Positions 1-7,695 of a DNA stretch of 39,503 nucleotides are shown in pieces. The first letter of the stretch is position 1. Every line of letters begins with the position of its first letter. The DNA is from Bdellovibrionales bacterium (GTDB lineage Bacteria; Bdellovibrionota; UBA1018), in the NCBI GenBank assembly GCA_016786465.1, contig JAEUWC010000029.1:146363-185865 (forward strand), read 5' to 3'. The notes under the pieces were generated by a model, which was not told where the DNA came from, made no database searches, and was given only the letters and a program-made list of their open reading frames with translations. The position numbers were made by a program, and so were the translations under genes.

Positions 1-2304
1 TTCCAGAAAGGAATCCCGAAGATCGGCGGCGTAATCCGCTTCGGCGTGAAAATCGAAAATCGATTCCTTGAGCAACGCGATCAGACGATCGGTTTCTTGA
101 AGGAAGGCCGTGTTTTCAGAATGTTTTTCACTGACGCGTTTGAGCCAAACTTGAACACAGTCATAACGGTCTTCTTGAGAAAGCTGCGTAAAGAAGTGAA
201 GCAGGCTTGCTAAGGGCATTCCGGATTGGTCGAATTCCCGAATCATTTCATAGAAAATTTCAAAACCGCGCGTTTCGCCCATCGAAGCATAGGCCCAAGC
301 CAGCATTCGGCGTGTGGGGATGGATCTTTCTTTCGGCAATTTTTCGACGCCTTTTTCCAACTGCTTTAAACGATCCAAAAATCCAAAATCCTTCAGCTTG
401 CCCACAACATAGATGATCGAAAGAATCATGGGATCGTTCGCTAAATCGCGCATTCCCGTTTCCAAGGCGCGGTTCATTTCGATTTCAAAGAACTTTCGTT
501 CGCTTTTGATGCGCCCCAATCCCATCAACGCGTTCGCTCGCACCCGGGGTACCGGGCTTTCTAAAAACCCAGTAAAAACCGACGCCAGCTTCGGATCGTT
601 GAACTGAGCCAGGGCTTCTAGCGCATTCGCCACGACCCTTGGATCTTCGTCATTCAGACCCACCATCAGCACCGGAATCGCTTTGCGCCCAAAAAAAGCA
701 GAAACCCAACTGGCGGCGTTCAGTCGGACGTTCAAACTTTTGACGCTTTTTCCGCTTAAGCAGACATCCAAAACAAAGCGAAGCCCGTAAAAGGACTGGG
801 ACGATCCCAACGCATCAATTACCGCGACTTGGATTTCTTCTTTGTCCGACTGAAATTCCTTCATCAGGACATGAGGGGCTTCTTTTTCATCCGAGTAACC
901 CAGCCCTAGAATAATGGTTTTTCGTAAAAGCTTTTTTGGGTTCGAAGCCAGCGCTTCGCTCATCCAGGTCGAAAAACCCTTGGGGCGCAGGTAAGAAAGT
1001 CCGGTGGCGCTAAGAATCGCGGCGACTTTCTGCCCTTTGATGTTTTGGCGAAAGAAAGAAACCAATTCCGCGCGCGAAGCATAGACCAACGCACCCAGAA
1101 TAATCGCGGAAAGAATCGCGATTTCGGGCGCGATCGACAAAACAAAGTTGCGCCCCACGATCCACTCGACACCGGAAAGCCCCATGAACAAAAGACCCGA
1201 TACTGAAAGCACCATGACGTGGTGGCGGAAGCGAAGCCTGGCTCGCTGTGGACCGACGAAGAAACTTAAAAGCAAAACGACACTTGGAAAATAAAATCCC
1301 CTTTCGATCATCCGATAGGCCGAACCAAACGCCAGGTACGAAGTCAGACTCGAAATCGGCGCCGCTACCAGCGCCAGCTGTGCCAGAAGAAGAAGAACCG
1401 CTGAAATCACGATCATTCGAAGCGGCGAAACCCGAAAGCGAAGGGAAAAGACGCTGATCAACCAGGCGACGATGACCGTGATGAATCCGCCTACCAGGTA
1501 AAGCTGTAAAATAGCGTCAAAGATCGGGTCGGTGCTTCCGGGCCCCGAGGGAATTCCCGATAGTCCTGCGCCAGCCAAGGTCTTGATTGCCGAACGAACT
1601 TGGAAATCCTGAAACTGGCGAAAAATTCCAATAGCCAGCCCCATCCCCAGAAGGACTTGCATCAGCCGCTTTGGGATCGCGATCAATTGGCTTTGATCAA
1701 TCCCGCGCTTGGAAAACCGAACCTCGATGACTTTTCTTGGGCCAAAACGAAACCGGGTCAGTGCGACCGCTACGACCACGAAACTAGTCGCAATCAAAGC
1801 CACGTGAAACGGCGGCTTATGTTCAATGTCGGTTAGAAAAATCCAGCCCACTGCGCCGATCGAACCCAGTTCGTGGGCGATGATCAGGCTGTAGTAAAAC
1901 GCGCCGACGGATGCCGGGTTTACGTGACGATTCGCCAGTTCGATCAGCGAAAGACGGCTGGTTTCAGACATCAAAACGGAAAGAAAGAACCAGATTCCCA
2001 TGACCGCCACCTGGGGCAATCCGATCTGAATTCCCAGGAAAAATAGCGCCAAGCTGTATCCGGCAAGCCAGCCCACCGAAAGATAGGTGGAATACTTCAC
2101 CTTTTGGGACGGAGGATTCAAGATCCGCGGCATGAAATAGCAAAACAGAAAAGACGCTAGGATCGAAACTGTTGTTGAAATTCGCGGAGACGCGACTTCC
2201 AGAAACCTGACCTGTGAAACGATCGAAGCCAGATTCAGCGCCAGGCCATTCAAAATTGCGATCAAGAAAATTCCTGTGCGGGGATCCCTAAAGAAGCTAT
2301 TCAT
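1..2304 (-). CDS. Membrane transporter-like protein with C-terminal HEAT-like repeats (3' end outside window)
   Basis: An open frame of 768 codons runs without a stop from an ATG at 2304 to the left edge, so the C-terminus is missing. The first ~430 residues are hydrophobic, with roughly 10-12 predicted membrane segments in an MFS-like or nucleotide-exchanger-like layout. The remainder is soluble and helical, with repeated paired helices of HEAT type (for example VANALEALAQFNDP and RANALMGLGRI). The start overlaps the stop of the upstream AlkD-like gene by 4 bp (ATGA), so translation is probably coupled. Proteins joining an Npt/MFS-like membrane half to HEAT repeats, sometimes with a cyclic-nucleotide domain further on, are known in several phyla; I cannot see whether such a domain follows here. 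Substrate unknown. The reading frame is certain, the function weak. Confidence 0.8.
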   Translation of the reverse strand, partial: MNSFFRDPRTGIFLIAILNGLALNLASIVSQVRFLEVASPRISTTVSILASFLFCYFMPRILNPPSQKVKYSTYLSVGWLAGYSLALFFLGIQIGLPQVAVMGIWFFLSVLMSETSRLSLIELANRHVNPASVGAFYYSLIIAHELGSIGAVGWIFLTDIEHKPPFHVALIATSFVVVAVALTRFRFGPRKVIEVRFSKRGIDQSQLIAIPKRLMQVLLGMGLAIGIFRQFQDFQVRSAIKTLAGAGLSGIPSGPGSTDPIFDAILQLYLVGGFITVIVAWLISVFSLRFRVSPLRMIVISAVLLLLAQLALVAAPISSLTSYLAFGSAYRMIERGFYFPSVVLLLSFFVGPQRARLRFRHHVMVLSVSGLLFMGLSGVEWIVGRNFVLSIAPEIAILSAIILGALVYASRAELVSFFRQNIKGQKVAAILSATGLSYLRPKGFSTWMSEALASNPKKLLRKTIILGLGYSDEKEAPHVLMKEFQSDKEEIQVAVIDALGSSQSFYGLRFVLDVCLSGKSVKSLNVRLNAASWVSAFFGRKAIPVLMVGLNDEDPRVVANALEALAQFNDPKLASVFTGFLESPVPRVRANALMGLGRIKSERKFFEIEMNRALETGMRDLANDPMILSIIYVVGKLKDFGFLDRLKQLEKGVEKLPKERSIPTRRMLAWAYASMGETRGFEIFYEMIREFDQSGMPLASLLHFFTQLSQEDRYDCVQVWLKRVSEKHSENTAFLQETDRLIALLKESIFDFHAEADYAADLRDSFLE

Positions 2305-3035
2305 GGCGAACCCTTCTGGTTCATCCACTTCTTTCTTTCGGCGGCCGACATTTTTTCGATGGAATACCGAAGCATGGTCCGCGGCATGACCGCCGCGTGG
2401 GCCTTCAAGAATCGGCGAAGTCCCAAAAGATCTTTTTTCCCCGCTTCGCGAAGCATCCAGCCCGAAGCCTTGTGGATCAAATCTTGTTCATCTTTCAAAA
2501 GATCAGCGGCAATCACCCAAACCGGTTCTGTTTTCCCACGGCGAATCCAAGCAAAAGTCGAAAGCATCGCCACACGTCTGATCCAAAGATTGGAAGACTT
2601 CGCCCAAAGGCGAAGCGACTTCAGCGGATCCGCGACATGATCCAACAGGTACGGCCCGACCACTAAAGGCGTCGACACATCCACAAGATCCCAATTGTTG
2701 ATCTGCCCCTTTCGGGTCGCCGCAAGATAAGCCGTGTAGATTCGTTTCTTTTGGGCCAAGTCCGCCTTCGGGTACTGAAAAGTCCAAATCACCAGCCCCA
2801 AAAAGCGGTCTTCATGAATCGGGGATTTTAAAAGTTTCAAGACTTCGGCGTGTGGAAGCCCCCTGAATTCGCGAGCCACGCGGCGGGAATTCGGAACCTT
2901 CACGCCGATGAACTGATCGCCATAGCCGTACTGGCCCGGCCCCGTCTTGAAGAACCGAAGAAGAATCGGAACATTGCTGGGTTCTGCGTATTTCCGTAGT
3001 GTGGCTTTTGCTTCAATCGCGGTCATAGATGACAA
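2301..3035 (-). CDS. AlkD-like DNA alkylation repair protein (HEAT-like glycosylase)
   Basis: The 244-aa product matches the AlkD family, which excises N3- and N7-alkylated purines with a superhelix of HEAT-like repeats. Family hallmarks are visible: YGYGDQFIGVKVPNSRR near residue 37, HEDRFLGL near 94, NNWDLVD near 133 (W and D correspond to the DNA-contacting Trp and catalytic Asp), SSNLWIRRVAMLSTF (catalytic-pocket Arg) and DLIHKASGWMLREAGK towards the end. Length is normal for the family. The start is a TTG at 3035 with an AGAGAAGAG stretch about 8 nt upstream; an ATG three codons later (3026) is the alternative but lies too far from that ribosome site. It is coupled by a 4-bp overlap to the membrane/HEAT gene downstream. 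Other AlkD-fold proteins lack glycosylase activity, but the key residues are present here. Confidence 0.9.
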   Translation of the reverse strand: MSSMTAIEAKATLRKYAEPSNVPILLRFFKTGPGQYGYGDQFIGVKVPNSRRVAREFRGLPHAEVLKLLKSPIHEDRFLGLVIWTFQYPKADLAQKKRIYTAYLAATRKGQINNWDLVDVSTPLVVGPYLLDHVADPLKSLRLWAKSSNLWIRRVAMLSTFAWIRRGKTEPVWVIAADLLKDEQDLIHKASGWMLREAGKKDLLGLRRFLKAHAAVMPRTMLRYSIEKMSAAERKKWMNQKGSP

Positions 3036-3113
3036 GAATGATTCTCTTCTCTAACGATAAGCTGAAAAGAACCGTAACGGCTAGCAGGGTTTTCAACCGA
3101 GCGATTCCGCCAC

Positions 3114-3530
3114 ATGATGAATTCCATGAAGAAATGGGTTCATCGAGTTCCGTTCTTGACGCTGCTTTTCATAGTCTTCGCTGGGGCAAAGCCTTCGTCA
3201 AAAGGAAAGTCTTACGATTTGGAACCGGAGGATGCTGGCCATGCTGAACTTTTTCTCAGACCTTTGAAACTGATCCCTTCAGGTTCCGGAACTTTGGGCT
3301 GTCGAAACGGTTTCTGCGGATTCAATTTCGATTTTGTACGCCCGGTCAATCGCCCTTACCACCTGATGAACTTAAAAAAGATCCCCAAGCAGATCTACAC
3401 CGACTTCAGTCTAGATCCAGACTCCAAAGAAATGATGACGGGCCAGATTTCCTGCTCACCCCCAGCCGAAAAGAAACCGGCGAGCTGTACTTTGACTGTC
3501 TACGAAAAATACACTCCGCCAGAAGAATAA
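3114..3530 (+). CDS. Small secreted protein of unknown function
   Basis: The frame encodes 138 aa. The N-terminus has a basic start (MKKWVHR) followed by a hydrophobic stretch ending at VFAGAKP, a typical Sec signal peptide, so the mature protein of about 110 residues should be periplasmic or outer-membrane associated. The mature part has four cysteines (two in GCRNGFCGF, one in ISCSPP, one in ASCTL), consistent with two disulfides. I recognise no family. Three in-frame ATGs occur at 3114, 3117 and 3126; the last begins the signal peptide cleanly, and none has a convincing Shine-Dalgarno site. It is transcribed divergently from the AlkD-like gene and convergently with rpsA, and ends at a strong hairpin. 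Confidence 0.65.
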   Translation: MMNSMKKWVHRVPFLTLLFIVFAGAKPSSKGKSYDLEPEDAGHAELFLRPLKLIPSGSGTLGCRNGFCGFNFDFVRPVNRPYHLMNLKKIPKQIYTDFSLDPDSKEMMTGQISCSPPAEKKPASCTLTVYEKYTPPEE

Positions 3531-3571
3531 AAAAAAGGGCCGCATCCCATCGGGGTGCAGCCCTTTTTAAT
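3531..3571. terminator. Bidirectional rho-independent terminator
   Basis: A GC-rich hairpin (arms GGGCCGCATCCC and GGGGTGCAGCCC, loop ATC) is flanked by an A-run on the left and a T-run on the right. It therefore works as a terminator in both directions, between the plus-strand secreted protein gene ending at 3530 and rpsA ending at 3588 on the minus strand. Confidence 0.9.
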
Positions 3572-3587
3572 TTTCAGCCCTTAAAGA

Positions 3588-5402
3588 CTATTCGTCTTTA
3601 TTATCCGAACCTGGCTTCAAAGCGGCCTTAAGCTTGTCGCCCAAGATGTCGCCCATCGAAGTTTTCTTCGATTTTTCGCCGACGTAGGTTTGGTAATTGG
3701 CGCGTTCTTCCGAACGGCCCAATTGCTTGATCGACAATCCGATGCGGCGTTCCTTCGGTTCAATCGAAAGAACTTCAGCGCGGACTTTGTCGCCTACTTT
3801 TAGGATGTCCGAAGGCTTCTCGATCCGATGATCAGCGATTTCGCTGACGTAAATCAGACCTTCCACGCCTTCTTCGATTTCCACGAAAGCGCCGAAGTCG
3901 GTCAATTTCGTCACAGTGCCGTCGACGCCTTGGCCGACTTTGTAACGGGTCTTGATCGATTCCCAAGGATCGCGCTCGAGCTGCTTGATGCCCAAGCTGA
4001 ATTTTTCAGCTTGTTTATCGATGCCCAAGACGATGGCCTTGATCTTGTCGCCTTTGTTGAATTTTTCGGATGGGTGAGCAAACTTCTTCGTCCAAGCCAA
4101 GTCGCTGACGTGAACCAAGCCGTCGATGCCCATTCCGATGTCGATGAACAAGCCGAAATCGGTAACCGATTTGACTTCGCCTTCGACGTGGGTGCCAACC
4201 GGGAATTTGACTTCCAGATCGTCCCAAGGATTGTTTTGAAGTTGCTTGATGCCCAAGCTGATCCGCTTTTGCTTGGTATCGACTTCTAGGACTTTACATT
4301 CGACTTCGTCGCCGACGTTCAAGACCTTCGAAGGATGCTTCACGCGCTCGGTCCACGACATTTCGCTGACGTGGATCAAGCCTTCGATTCCATCTTGAAG
4401 CTCGACGAAAGCGCCGTAGTCTTTCAAGCTGACGACTTTGCCTTTCACAACCATTCCCAATGGGAATTTGTATTCGGCTTCGTCCCATGGGTTTGCAGTG
4501 ACTTGCTTTAGACCCAAGCTGACGCGTTCTTTTTCGCGGTCGTACTTCAAGATCTTCACTTTGATCTCGTCGCCTACAGCGAACAATTCGCTTGGGTGCT
4601 TGATGCGGCCCCAGCTCATGTCGGTGATGTGAAGCAGTCCGTCCATTCCGCCTAGGTCAATGAACGCGCCGTATTCCGTGATGTTCTTCACGGTACCGGC
4701 TACGATTGAACCTTCTTGGATGTTCGCCAAGGTTTCTGCGCGCTGAATTTCGCGTTCTTGCGAAACGACAGCACGGCGGGAAAGAACGATGTTTCCACGC
4801 TTCTTGTTGAACTTGATGATTTTGAATTTCAGGCGCTTGCCCAAAAACTTGTCCAAGTTCTTGACTGGCTTGGTGTCGATCTGGCTGCCAGGCAAGAATG
4901 CCTTGACGCCGATGTCGACCGACAATCCGCCTTTGACTTTCGCAATGACGGTGCCTTCGACCAATTGGTCTTTTTCACACGCGACGGAAATTTCGTCCCA
5001 AGCGCGGATGATTTCAGCTTTGTCTTTGGAAAGCAGCATGAAGCCGTTTTCCATTTCCATGCGCTCTAGGTAAACGCTGACCACGTCGCCAACGGCCACG
5101 TGTGCAACGCCTTGAGCGTCTTTGAATTCTTGAGTCGGAACCAAGCCTTCACACTTGTATCCGATGTCAATGGTGACGTACTCGGCGCCTACGCCGACGA
5201 CCGTACCGTCGATGACTTCGCCTTCTTTGATGGCCTGTTGGGCCTGCGAAGCTTCGAAAAGTTCTTCAAACGACTCGTCGTCGCCTGCGCCCTTTTTCTT
5301 CGATGTTTCTTCTTCCCCCATGTACGAGGAAAACTCGTCCATCCAAGATTGATTCTTGAGGACCTTCTTCGAGCTTTCGCTCGTGGATTCACTTCTAACC
5401 AT
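3588..5402 (-). CDS. rpsA: 30S ribosomal protein S1
   Basis: The 604-aa product has six S1 RNA-binding domains, at roughly residues 60-130, 145-210, 230-300, 315-385, 400-475 and 490-560. Each of the last four contains the GAF(V/I)-like strand and a GL(L/I)(H/Y)VS-type motif. S1 binds mRNA leader sequences on the 30S subunit and helps initiate translation. Length is slightly above the E. coli protein (557 aa) because of an acidic, lysine-containing N-terminal extension of about 55 residues (GEEETSKKKGAGDDESFEEL) and a charged C-terminal tail. The ATG at 5402 is preceded by AAGGAAA at about 10 nt. It stands alone, with its own promoter and leader of about 95 nt and a terminator downstream. Confidence 0.97.
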   Translation of the reverse strand: MVRSESTSESSKKVLKNQSWMDEFSSYMGEEETSKKKGAGDDESFEELFEASQAQQAIKEGEVIDGTVVGVGAEYVTIDIGYKCEGLVPTQEFKDAQGVAHVAVGDVVSVYLERMEMENGFMLLSKDKAEIIRAWDEISVACEKDQLVEGTVIAKVKGGLSVDIGVKAFLPGSQIDTKPVKNLDKFLGKRLKFKIIKFNKKRGNIVLSRRAVVSQEREIQRAETLANIQEGSIVAGTVKNITEYGAFIDLGGMDGLLHITDMSWGRIKHPSELFAVGDEIKVKILKYDREKERVSLGLKQVTANPWDEAEYKFPLGMVVKGKVVSLKDYGAFVELQDGIEGLIHVSEMSWTERVKHPSKVLNVGDEVECKVLEVDTKQKRISLGIKQLQNNPWDDLEVKFPVGTHVEGEVKSVTDFGLFIDIGMGIDGLVHVSDLAWTKKFAHPSEKFNKGDKIKAIVLGIDKQAEKFSLGIKQLERDPWESIKTRYKVGQGVDGTVTKLTDFGAFVEIEEGVEGLIYVSEIADHRIEKPSDILKVGDKVRAEVLSIEPKERRIGLSIKQLGRSEERANYQTYVGEKSKKTSMGDILGDKLKAALKPGSDNKDE

Positions 5403-5478
5403 TTGTTTTCATTTCCTTTTTCACACACCCCGTTTGACCGAAAGACCGCAAGGCAGTCCTAGATCGCTCAATCCGGGG

Positions 5479-5498
5479 TTCCTTAATATATAAAGGAA
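5479..5498. repeat. AT-rich inverted repeat at the predicted rpsA transcript start
   Basis: The arms TTCCTT and AAGGAA are separated by an 8-nt AT-only loop. The repeat sits where the rpsA mRNA is predicted to begin, so it could form a 5'-terminal hairpin or act as an operator. Function is inferred from position only. Confidence 0.5.
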
Positions 5499-5503
5499 AG
5501 AAG

Positions 5504-5532
5504 GGTATAGGCGGCCACCTGCCCCTTGTCAA
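5504..5532 (-). promoter_or_regulatory. Sigma-70 type promoter of rpsA
   Basis: Read on the minus strand, TTGACA (5532-5527) is followed after exactly 17 nt by TATACC (5509-5504). The -35 is perfect and the -10 matches four of six consensus positions. The expected transcript start is near 5497, giving a leader of about 95 nt before the rpsA ATG. The -35 box overlaps that of the divergent promoter for the gene starting at 5561. Confidence 0.8.
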
Positions 5533-5554
5533 ACAACTAAGTCGGCGATAGGTG
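5526..5554 (+). promoter_or_regulatory. Candidate near-leaderless promoter for the gene at 5561
   Basis: TTGTCA (5526-5531), 17 nt, then TAGGTG (5549-5554) and only 6 nt to the ATG at 5561. The -35 is good and the -10 weak. The AGGTG could equally be read as a Shine-Dalgarno site 6 nt from the ATG, so this call depends on the same layout recurring upstream of other genes in the window. Confidence 0.4.
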
Positions 5555-5560
5555 CCCTCT

Positions 5561-6064
5561 ATGATTCAAATTTTGCTGACCACCGTCATGGGGATTTCCC
5601 TGTCCAATTTAGCGTTTGCGCAAACCACTGCTACTTGCCTAGATCTGTCGGGAACCTACCTGATTGATCGCGGACTTTTGGGAATGTCGGGAATCCCCGA
5701 AGGCCAAACGGCGCTGGAAATTGCCCAGACCGGCTGTGATCAGGTTCTGATTGCCGGCCATCATCTGGACTTGGATTTATGGACCGATGGATTCGAAAAG
5801 ACCACCTGGAAAAAAGGCGCCAAAGGAAGTTCGGTCGAAGAATCCACCCGCGCTTGGAGCACCGCCAAGGGCCTTTTGATTACCCAGCGTGAAGAAAACA
5901 CCCCAAAAGGCGCATGGCTTCCGACGACAATAACGAACACCACACTGCGCATCGAACTGGACCCTTCTGACGCGCTGGTCGTGTCCAAAGAAGTCGTTTG
6001 GAAGAATTCGTCAGGCGCTACCGGCCGTTTTTTCCGATTCGCACGCGGAACGCGGATTCGTTAA
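5561..6064 (+). CDS. Secreted protein of unknown function
   Basis: The frame gives 167 aa from the ATG at 5561; a GTG three codons upstream (5552) is less likely because AGGTG lies 6 nt before the ATG. The first 21 residues form a signal peptide with a clear AFA-Q cleavage site. The mature protein begins with a cysteine-containing segment (CLDLSGTYLI) typical of small periplasmic beta proteins. It has a second cysteine near TGCDQVLIAGHHLD, so a disulfide is likely, and a predominantly beta, lipocalin-like or copper-resistance-like hydropathy. I do not recognise a named family. It is divergent from rpsA and followed 21 bp later by the YdeI-like gene, so the two may be cotranscribed. Confidence 0.7.
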   Translation: MIQILLTTVMGISLSNLAFAQTTATCLDLSGTYLIDRGLLGMSGIPEGQTALEIAQTGCDQVLIAGHHLDLDLWTDGFEKTTWKKGAKGSSVEESTRAWSTAKGLLITQREENTPKGAWLPTTITNTTLRIELDPSDALVVSKEVVWKNSSGATGRFFRFARGTRIR

Positions 6065-6085
6065 AGCTTTCCGCAGACCCGTTCT

Positions 6086-6649
6086 ATGCCGACGCGAAAA
6101 AAGCCTGCGGCCACTCATGCCCCTAAAGATTGGATCGAAGTTCGGTCCAAGATCGGGATGTCTGATTACCTTCCGGGGATGCATTACCTGGAAGTTCCCG
6201 CTTCGGTGGTGAAGAAGTTCGCCGCGCCCTTTAAGACCCGGTTGGATTGCGAATCCGAAAACAAGAAGGGCAGCGTTCGCTTTTCATGCGGGATGATGCC
6301 GCTGGGAAAAGGTACGGCCTACATCATGATGTCCAAAGCCCGAATGAAGGTCCTGGGTCTTCGGCTAGGTGACCCCATCCACTTTCGAATCAAGCCTAAC
6401 AAAAGCCGCTTCGGAATGGATATGCCGCCCGAATTGAAAGAAGTTCTGAAACAGGATCCCGAAGCGAATCGGCGCTTCTTGGCGCTGACCCCTGGAAAAC
6501 AACGAAACATCATCTTTTACGTGTCGACGACCAAGAACCCGGATCTTCGAATCGACCGCTCGATCCGGCTATTGGAAAACTTAAAGGCCCTTCCCGAAGG
6601 AAAAGAGCCCATGCACGACATTATGAAGGGCCCAGCTCCAGAACTTTGA
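6086..6649 (+). CDS. YdeI/OmpD-associated family protein with DUF1905-like domain
   Basis: The 187-aa protein has a DUF1905-type beta domain (about residues 30-105: FKTRLDCE, RFSCGMMPLGKGTAYIMMSK, LRLGDPIHFRIKPN). The C-terminal YdeI-like segment (PPELKEVLKQDPEANRRFLA, LTPGKQRNIIFYV, then IDRSIRLLENL) resembles the bacteriocin-protection family. The YdeI name comes from E. coli, where the protein is linked to stress and peptide resistance; the biochemical role is not established. No signal peptide, so cytoplasmic. No good Shine-Dalgarno site precedes the ATG at 6086, and coupling from the secreted-protein gene 21 bp upstream is plausible. Family confidence is good; function is open. Confidence 0.8.
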   Translation: MPTRKKPAATHAPKDWIEVRSKIGMSDYLPGMHYLEVPASVVKKFAAPFKTRLDCESENKKGSVRFSCGMMPLGKGTAYIMMSKARMKVLGLRLGDPIHFRIKPNKSRFGMDMPPELKEVLKQDPEANRRFLALTPGKQRNIIFYVSTTKNPDLRIDRSIRLLENLKALPEGKEPMHDIMKGPAPEL

Positions 6650-6667
6650 CGCATTGCGTTTATTTCG

Positions 6668-6696
6668 TTGACAGCCGCCCCCAGTGCCGTTAGGCC
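6668..6696 (+). promoter_or_regulatory. Candidate near-leaderless promoter for the gene at 6703
   Basis: A perfect TTGACA (6668-6673) is followed by a 17-nt spacer and TAGGCC (6691-6696), then 6 nt (TGGGGA) to the ATG at 6703. Transcription would start at or within a base or two of the ATG. The -10 is poor against the sigma-70 consensus. Confidence 0.5.
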
Positions 6697-6702
6697 TGGG
6701 GA

Positions 6703-7674
6703 ATGCAAAACCGCATTTTCGTGACTGTCGCGTTGACTGCAACCCTGGCCGTGGGCTTCCAAAGCTGCAATCCGGCCGATCCGCGGCTTAAAGACCTTTC
6801 CCGCTTCACCCAAGAAAATTTTCGGGAAATTCGTCAGGAAATCTCGACCGCAAAAATTCTGACTTTTCGAAAGGACCGCCGCGGTCAATTGAAACTTCTT
6901 TTGGCGTTGATCCAAGGTGGCGTGAAACCCACTGCGAAAAACCTGAAAGACGGCGGAACGGATTCAGCTCAGAAAAGTCGCCTGCAAGCTCTTCGTACCC
7001 AATTTGAAATTTTTAAGAATGAACTTTCCTACAGTTCAATGGGCGATGGGTCCTTGGCTCGAATTCAAGAACTGTTGGGACAAACGGAACTGGCCATCGA
7101 AGCCGCAGAAACGCAGTACGCAAAGGTTCCTTACGATAGCGTACCCAAATCTGCAGCCTATCGTGATTTCTTGGATCGCTTGATTCAAGCTGAACAAATG
7201 CAAGTCACCCAACTGGGCGTCGCTCAGAAGGACTTGAATCGCAGCCGCTCGAAGCTAAACCGAAAAGAAGAAATCCGACTTGAAACTTTGAATCGAACTC
7301 TGGAACTGCGGAATCGCTACTACGACACTTTGGTTTCGGAAAAAAATGCTCCGACAAGAACGATTTCAGATGAAGTTTGGGGAACGCTTCGTTCTTACGC
7401 AAAACTTTCTGGATACATGAACGACCTAGTCGTGGAAACGCTTGCGACAGACCTTGGTCCTAGCGCAGGTCTTCCACAACCGGTAATCGATGCGGTTGAA
7501 AATGAAGGCGACGAAAAATGTAAGTTTAAAATGATCGTGGGTGACGAACCCGGAACTCAAAGCGGAACGGCGACTTCGCCCAACCCAAAGCCATCCAATC
7601 TTCCTGCCGCATCGGTCAAGTGCAAGGTGGGATCCGAACCGATCATTCCTCTCCCGTCCACGACCGTGAAATAG
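6703..7674 (+). CDS. Secreted, mostly helical protein (possible lipoprotein), unknown function
   Basis: The 323-aa protein starts with a signal sequence ending VGFQSCNPAD. A cysteine at residue 22 after Ser looks like a lipoprotein cysteine, but the residues before it (FQS) are not a canonical lipobox, so lipidation is uncertain. Residues 25-240 are charged and helical with coiled-coil character (for example NFREIRQEISTAK and RSRSKLNRKEEIRLETLNR). A low-complexity Pro/Ser/Thr tail carries two more cysteines (DEKCKFK, SVKCKVG). I recognise no family. The stop codon lies inside a perfect 15-bp palindrome, and the gene converges with pbpC, 21 bp away. Confidence 0.7.
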   Translation: MQNRIFVTVALTATLAVGFQSCNPADPRLKDLSRFTQENFREIRQEISTAKILTFRKDRRGQLKLLLALIQGGVKPTAKNLKDGGTDSAQKSRLQALRTQFEIFKNELSYSSMGDGSLARIQELLGQTELAIEAAETQYAKVPYDSVPKSAAYRDFLDRLIQAEQMQVTQLGVAQKDLNRSRSKLNRKEEIRLETLNRTLELRNRYYDTLVSEKNAPTRTISDEVWGTLRSYAKLSGYMNDLVVETLATDLGPSAGLPQPVIDAVENEGDEKCKFKMIVGDEPGTQSGTATSPNPKPSNLPAASVKCKVGSEPIIPLPSTTVK

Positions 7675-7687
7675 GGGTCTGACCCCT
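7673..7687. repeat. Short perfect palindrome AGGGGTCTGACCCCT
   Basis: Seven-base arms surround a single central T. The palindrome begins within the TAG stop of the gene on its left and ends in a T-run (TTTT), between two convergent genes. It could terminate plus-strand transcription, though the stem is short. A degenerate copy lies at 13665-13678 inside the macroglobulin gene, and an 11-bp core (GGGTCAGACCC) lies near 8526 inside pbpC. Confidence 0.7.
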
Positions 7688-7695
7688 TTTGATCC

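Noticed and set aside
3828-4289. Plus-strand frames opposite rpsA
   Set aside because: Repeated S1-domain codons create open antisense frames; the composition is a mirror of rpsA.
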